Shown here: positions 63,073 to 64,000 of the stretch, one piece after another | How the letters are laid out: the number at the start of each line of letters is the position of its first letter | Numbering within the stretch: the first letter of the stretch is position 1 | Origin: Rhodospirillaceae bacterium | Lineage (GTDB): Bacteria; Pseudomonadota; Alphaproteobacteria; Reyranellales; Reyranellaceae | Assembly (NCBI GenBank): GCA_009772935.1 | Contig: WOUR01000031.1 | Location: forward strand, 17,405-81,404 | Reading direction: 5' to 3' | Length of the DNA stretch: 64,000 nucleotides | Notes under the pieces: model-generated | Databases searched by the model: none | What the model saw: only the letters and a program-made list of their open reading frames with translations | What the model was told of the DNA's origin: nothing | Program-made: the position numbers and the translations under genes

Positions 63073-64000
63073 TCAGAGCGCCGGCGGGCGATGCTGCGCC
63101 CACGGCCGTGCGCCCTCGAGCAGGGCTCCCATCCGCAGCACGTCGGTCTCGGCGCCCCACTTGCCCACGACCTGCACCGAAGTCGGCAGGCCGTCGGCGC
63201 CAAAGCCCGACGGGTAGGCGCAGGCGGGATGGCCGGTGAGGTTGAACGGGTACTGATAGGAGGTCCAGCCCTGGCGGGTGATGCCGCACTTCACGCCGTC
63301 GACCATGACCTCGTCGTTGGCCGCGTCGTGCGTCACGTCGAGCGCGGTGCGCGCGTTGGTCGGCATCACCAGGAAATCGTAGCGCTCGAACAGCGACTGG
63401 ATCTTGCGGAACAGCGTGGTGCGCGCGAACTGCGCATTGCGGAAGTCGGCCAGGGTGAACCTCGCGCCGCGCTCCATGAAGGCCAGCGTCACCGGGTCCA
63501 TCTGGTTCTGCCACTTCGGCAGGTACTGCGCGCAGAACACGGCGAAGTTCGCCTGATAGAGCACGCGGCCCTCGTACTCGATCCAGTCGATCTTGTCGGT
63601 GACCTCCTCGACCTCGGCGCCCATCGCCTGCCACGCCGCGAGCGAAGCGCGCGTGTTGGCGCGCACGTCGGCGGCCACGCGGGGATTGGCGGTGCGCTCG
63701 ATGTAGCCGATGCGCACGGCGGCGAGGTCGGCACCCGCCAGCTTGGACGACAGCGGCTTCTGCGCACTTCCGGACAGGGTCCACGGATCCTTGTCGCTGG
63801 GACCGACCAGCACGGAATGCATGATCGCGGCGTCGGTGACGGAGCGCGCCAGCGGGCCGGCATAGATGTTGTTGCCATAGGCATCGCGCGTCGTGTCGTA
63901 GGGCACGGCGCCCAGCGTGGGCTTGAGCCCGACCAGGCCCGAACAGGAGGCGGGCCCGCGCACGGAGCCCGCGCCGTCGGTGCCGAGCGACAGGGGCCCG
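63073..64000 (-). CDS. Amidase signature family protein (N-terminus beyond the window)
   Basis: The visible 309 residues are the C-terminal part of an amidase-signature enzyme. At the edge the sequence reads GPLSLGTDGAGSVRGPAS followed by CSGLVGLKPTLG, the signature block with the catalytic serines; the catalytic lysine would lie further upstream. Later blocks include GPLARSVTDAAIMHSVLVGP and NLTGHPACAYPSGFG. The reading frame remains open to base 64000. It is the likely first gene of a unit with the Bug and DUF486 genes. Confidence 0.9.
   Translation of the reverse strand, partial: GPLSLGTDGAGSVRGPASCSGLVGLKPTLGAVPYDTTRDAYGNNIYAGPLARSVTDAAIMHSVLVGPSDKDPWTLSGSAQKPLSSKLAGADLAAVRIGYIERTANPRVAADVRANTRASLAAWQAMGAEVEEVTDKIDWIEYEGRVLYQANFAVFCAQYLPKWQNQMDPVTLAFMERGARFTLADFRNAQFARTTLFRKIQSLFERYDFLVMPTNARTALDVTHDAANDEVMVDGVKCGITRQGWTSYQYPFNLTGHPACAYPSGFGADGLPTSVQVVGKWGAETDVLRMGALLEGARPWAQHRPPAL

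Overview
The window is a high-GC chromosomal segment from a Gram-negative alphaproteobacterium. The evidence is an F1-only ATP synthase operon (atpHAGDC, with no F0 genes beside it), the order rplU-rpmA-obgE-proB-proA-nadD/rsfS-rlmH...gpmI-ctpA-YibQ-rppH, two GGAAC-N16-CGTT-like elements that match the alphaproteobacterial general-stress sigma factor (EcfG) consensus, and three Bug-type solute-binding proteins. A Reyranella-like or related soil lineage is a guess from gene content, not a demonstrated identity. I found no insertion sequence, prophage, CRISPR array or rRNA. One tRNA gene, tRNA-Ser(CGA), is present.

Layout. 0.2-6.0 kb: atpHAGDC and a ferritin-like diiron protein. 6.0-17.2 kb (minus strand): a housekeeping block covering cell envelope (YibQ-like protein, CtpA), glycolysis (GpmI), translation and ribosome (RlmH, RsfS, ObgE, L27, L21), NAD (NadD) and proline (ProA, ProB). 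The envC gene usually found between gpmI and ctpA is absent, and NadD and RsfS read as one open frame. 17.5-18.5 kb: tRNA-Ser and a VapBC-type toxin-antitoxin pair. 18.6-23.4 kb: an eroded area with a frameshifted sulfatase-modifying-factor-like gene, a bestrophin-like remnant, a DUF2252 gene and small proteins. 23.4-27.5 kb: a solute-binding protein, SnoaL-like, Nudix and TauD-like genes. 27.6-32.6 kb: surface-glycan functions (acyltransferase, SGNH hydrolase, VTT protein, GtrA, GT-C glycosyltransferase). 32.8-37.7 kb: a secreted protein, an adenylate cyclase with TPRs, a YHS protein and a CPA2 antiporter.

37.8-50.4 kb is catabolic. It holds a Bug protein, a hidden 47-aa lipoprotein, a D-tartrate-dehydratase-like enolase-superfamily gene, an MFS transporter, an SMP-30 lactonase broken by a 7-bp tandem duplication, a divergent IlvD/Edd dehydratase, a large palindromic repeat, and a hyuA-hyuB-Bug-aminotransferase cluster. 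50.4-54.9 kb is a stress module: csbD diverges from a trehalose operon (otsB, GH15, otsA), each side carrying an EcfG-like promoter. 54.9-58.1 kb: GNAT, PPOX flavoprotein, a CoA-transferase with permuted domain order, and an alpha/beta hydrolase, all overlapping or nearly so. 58.2-61.6 kb: ferrous iron uptake (feoA, feoB, PepSY membrane protein). 61.7-64 kb: DUF486, another Bug protein and an amidase cut by the window edge.

I did not find a clearly new multi-gene defence or signalling system. The observations most worth checking are the NadD-RsfS fusion, the paired EcfG-like promoters over csbD and the trehalose operon, the two repeat-associated frameshifts, and the shared palindromic repeat family at 6.0 and 44.4 kb.
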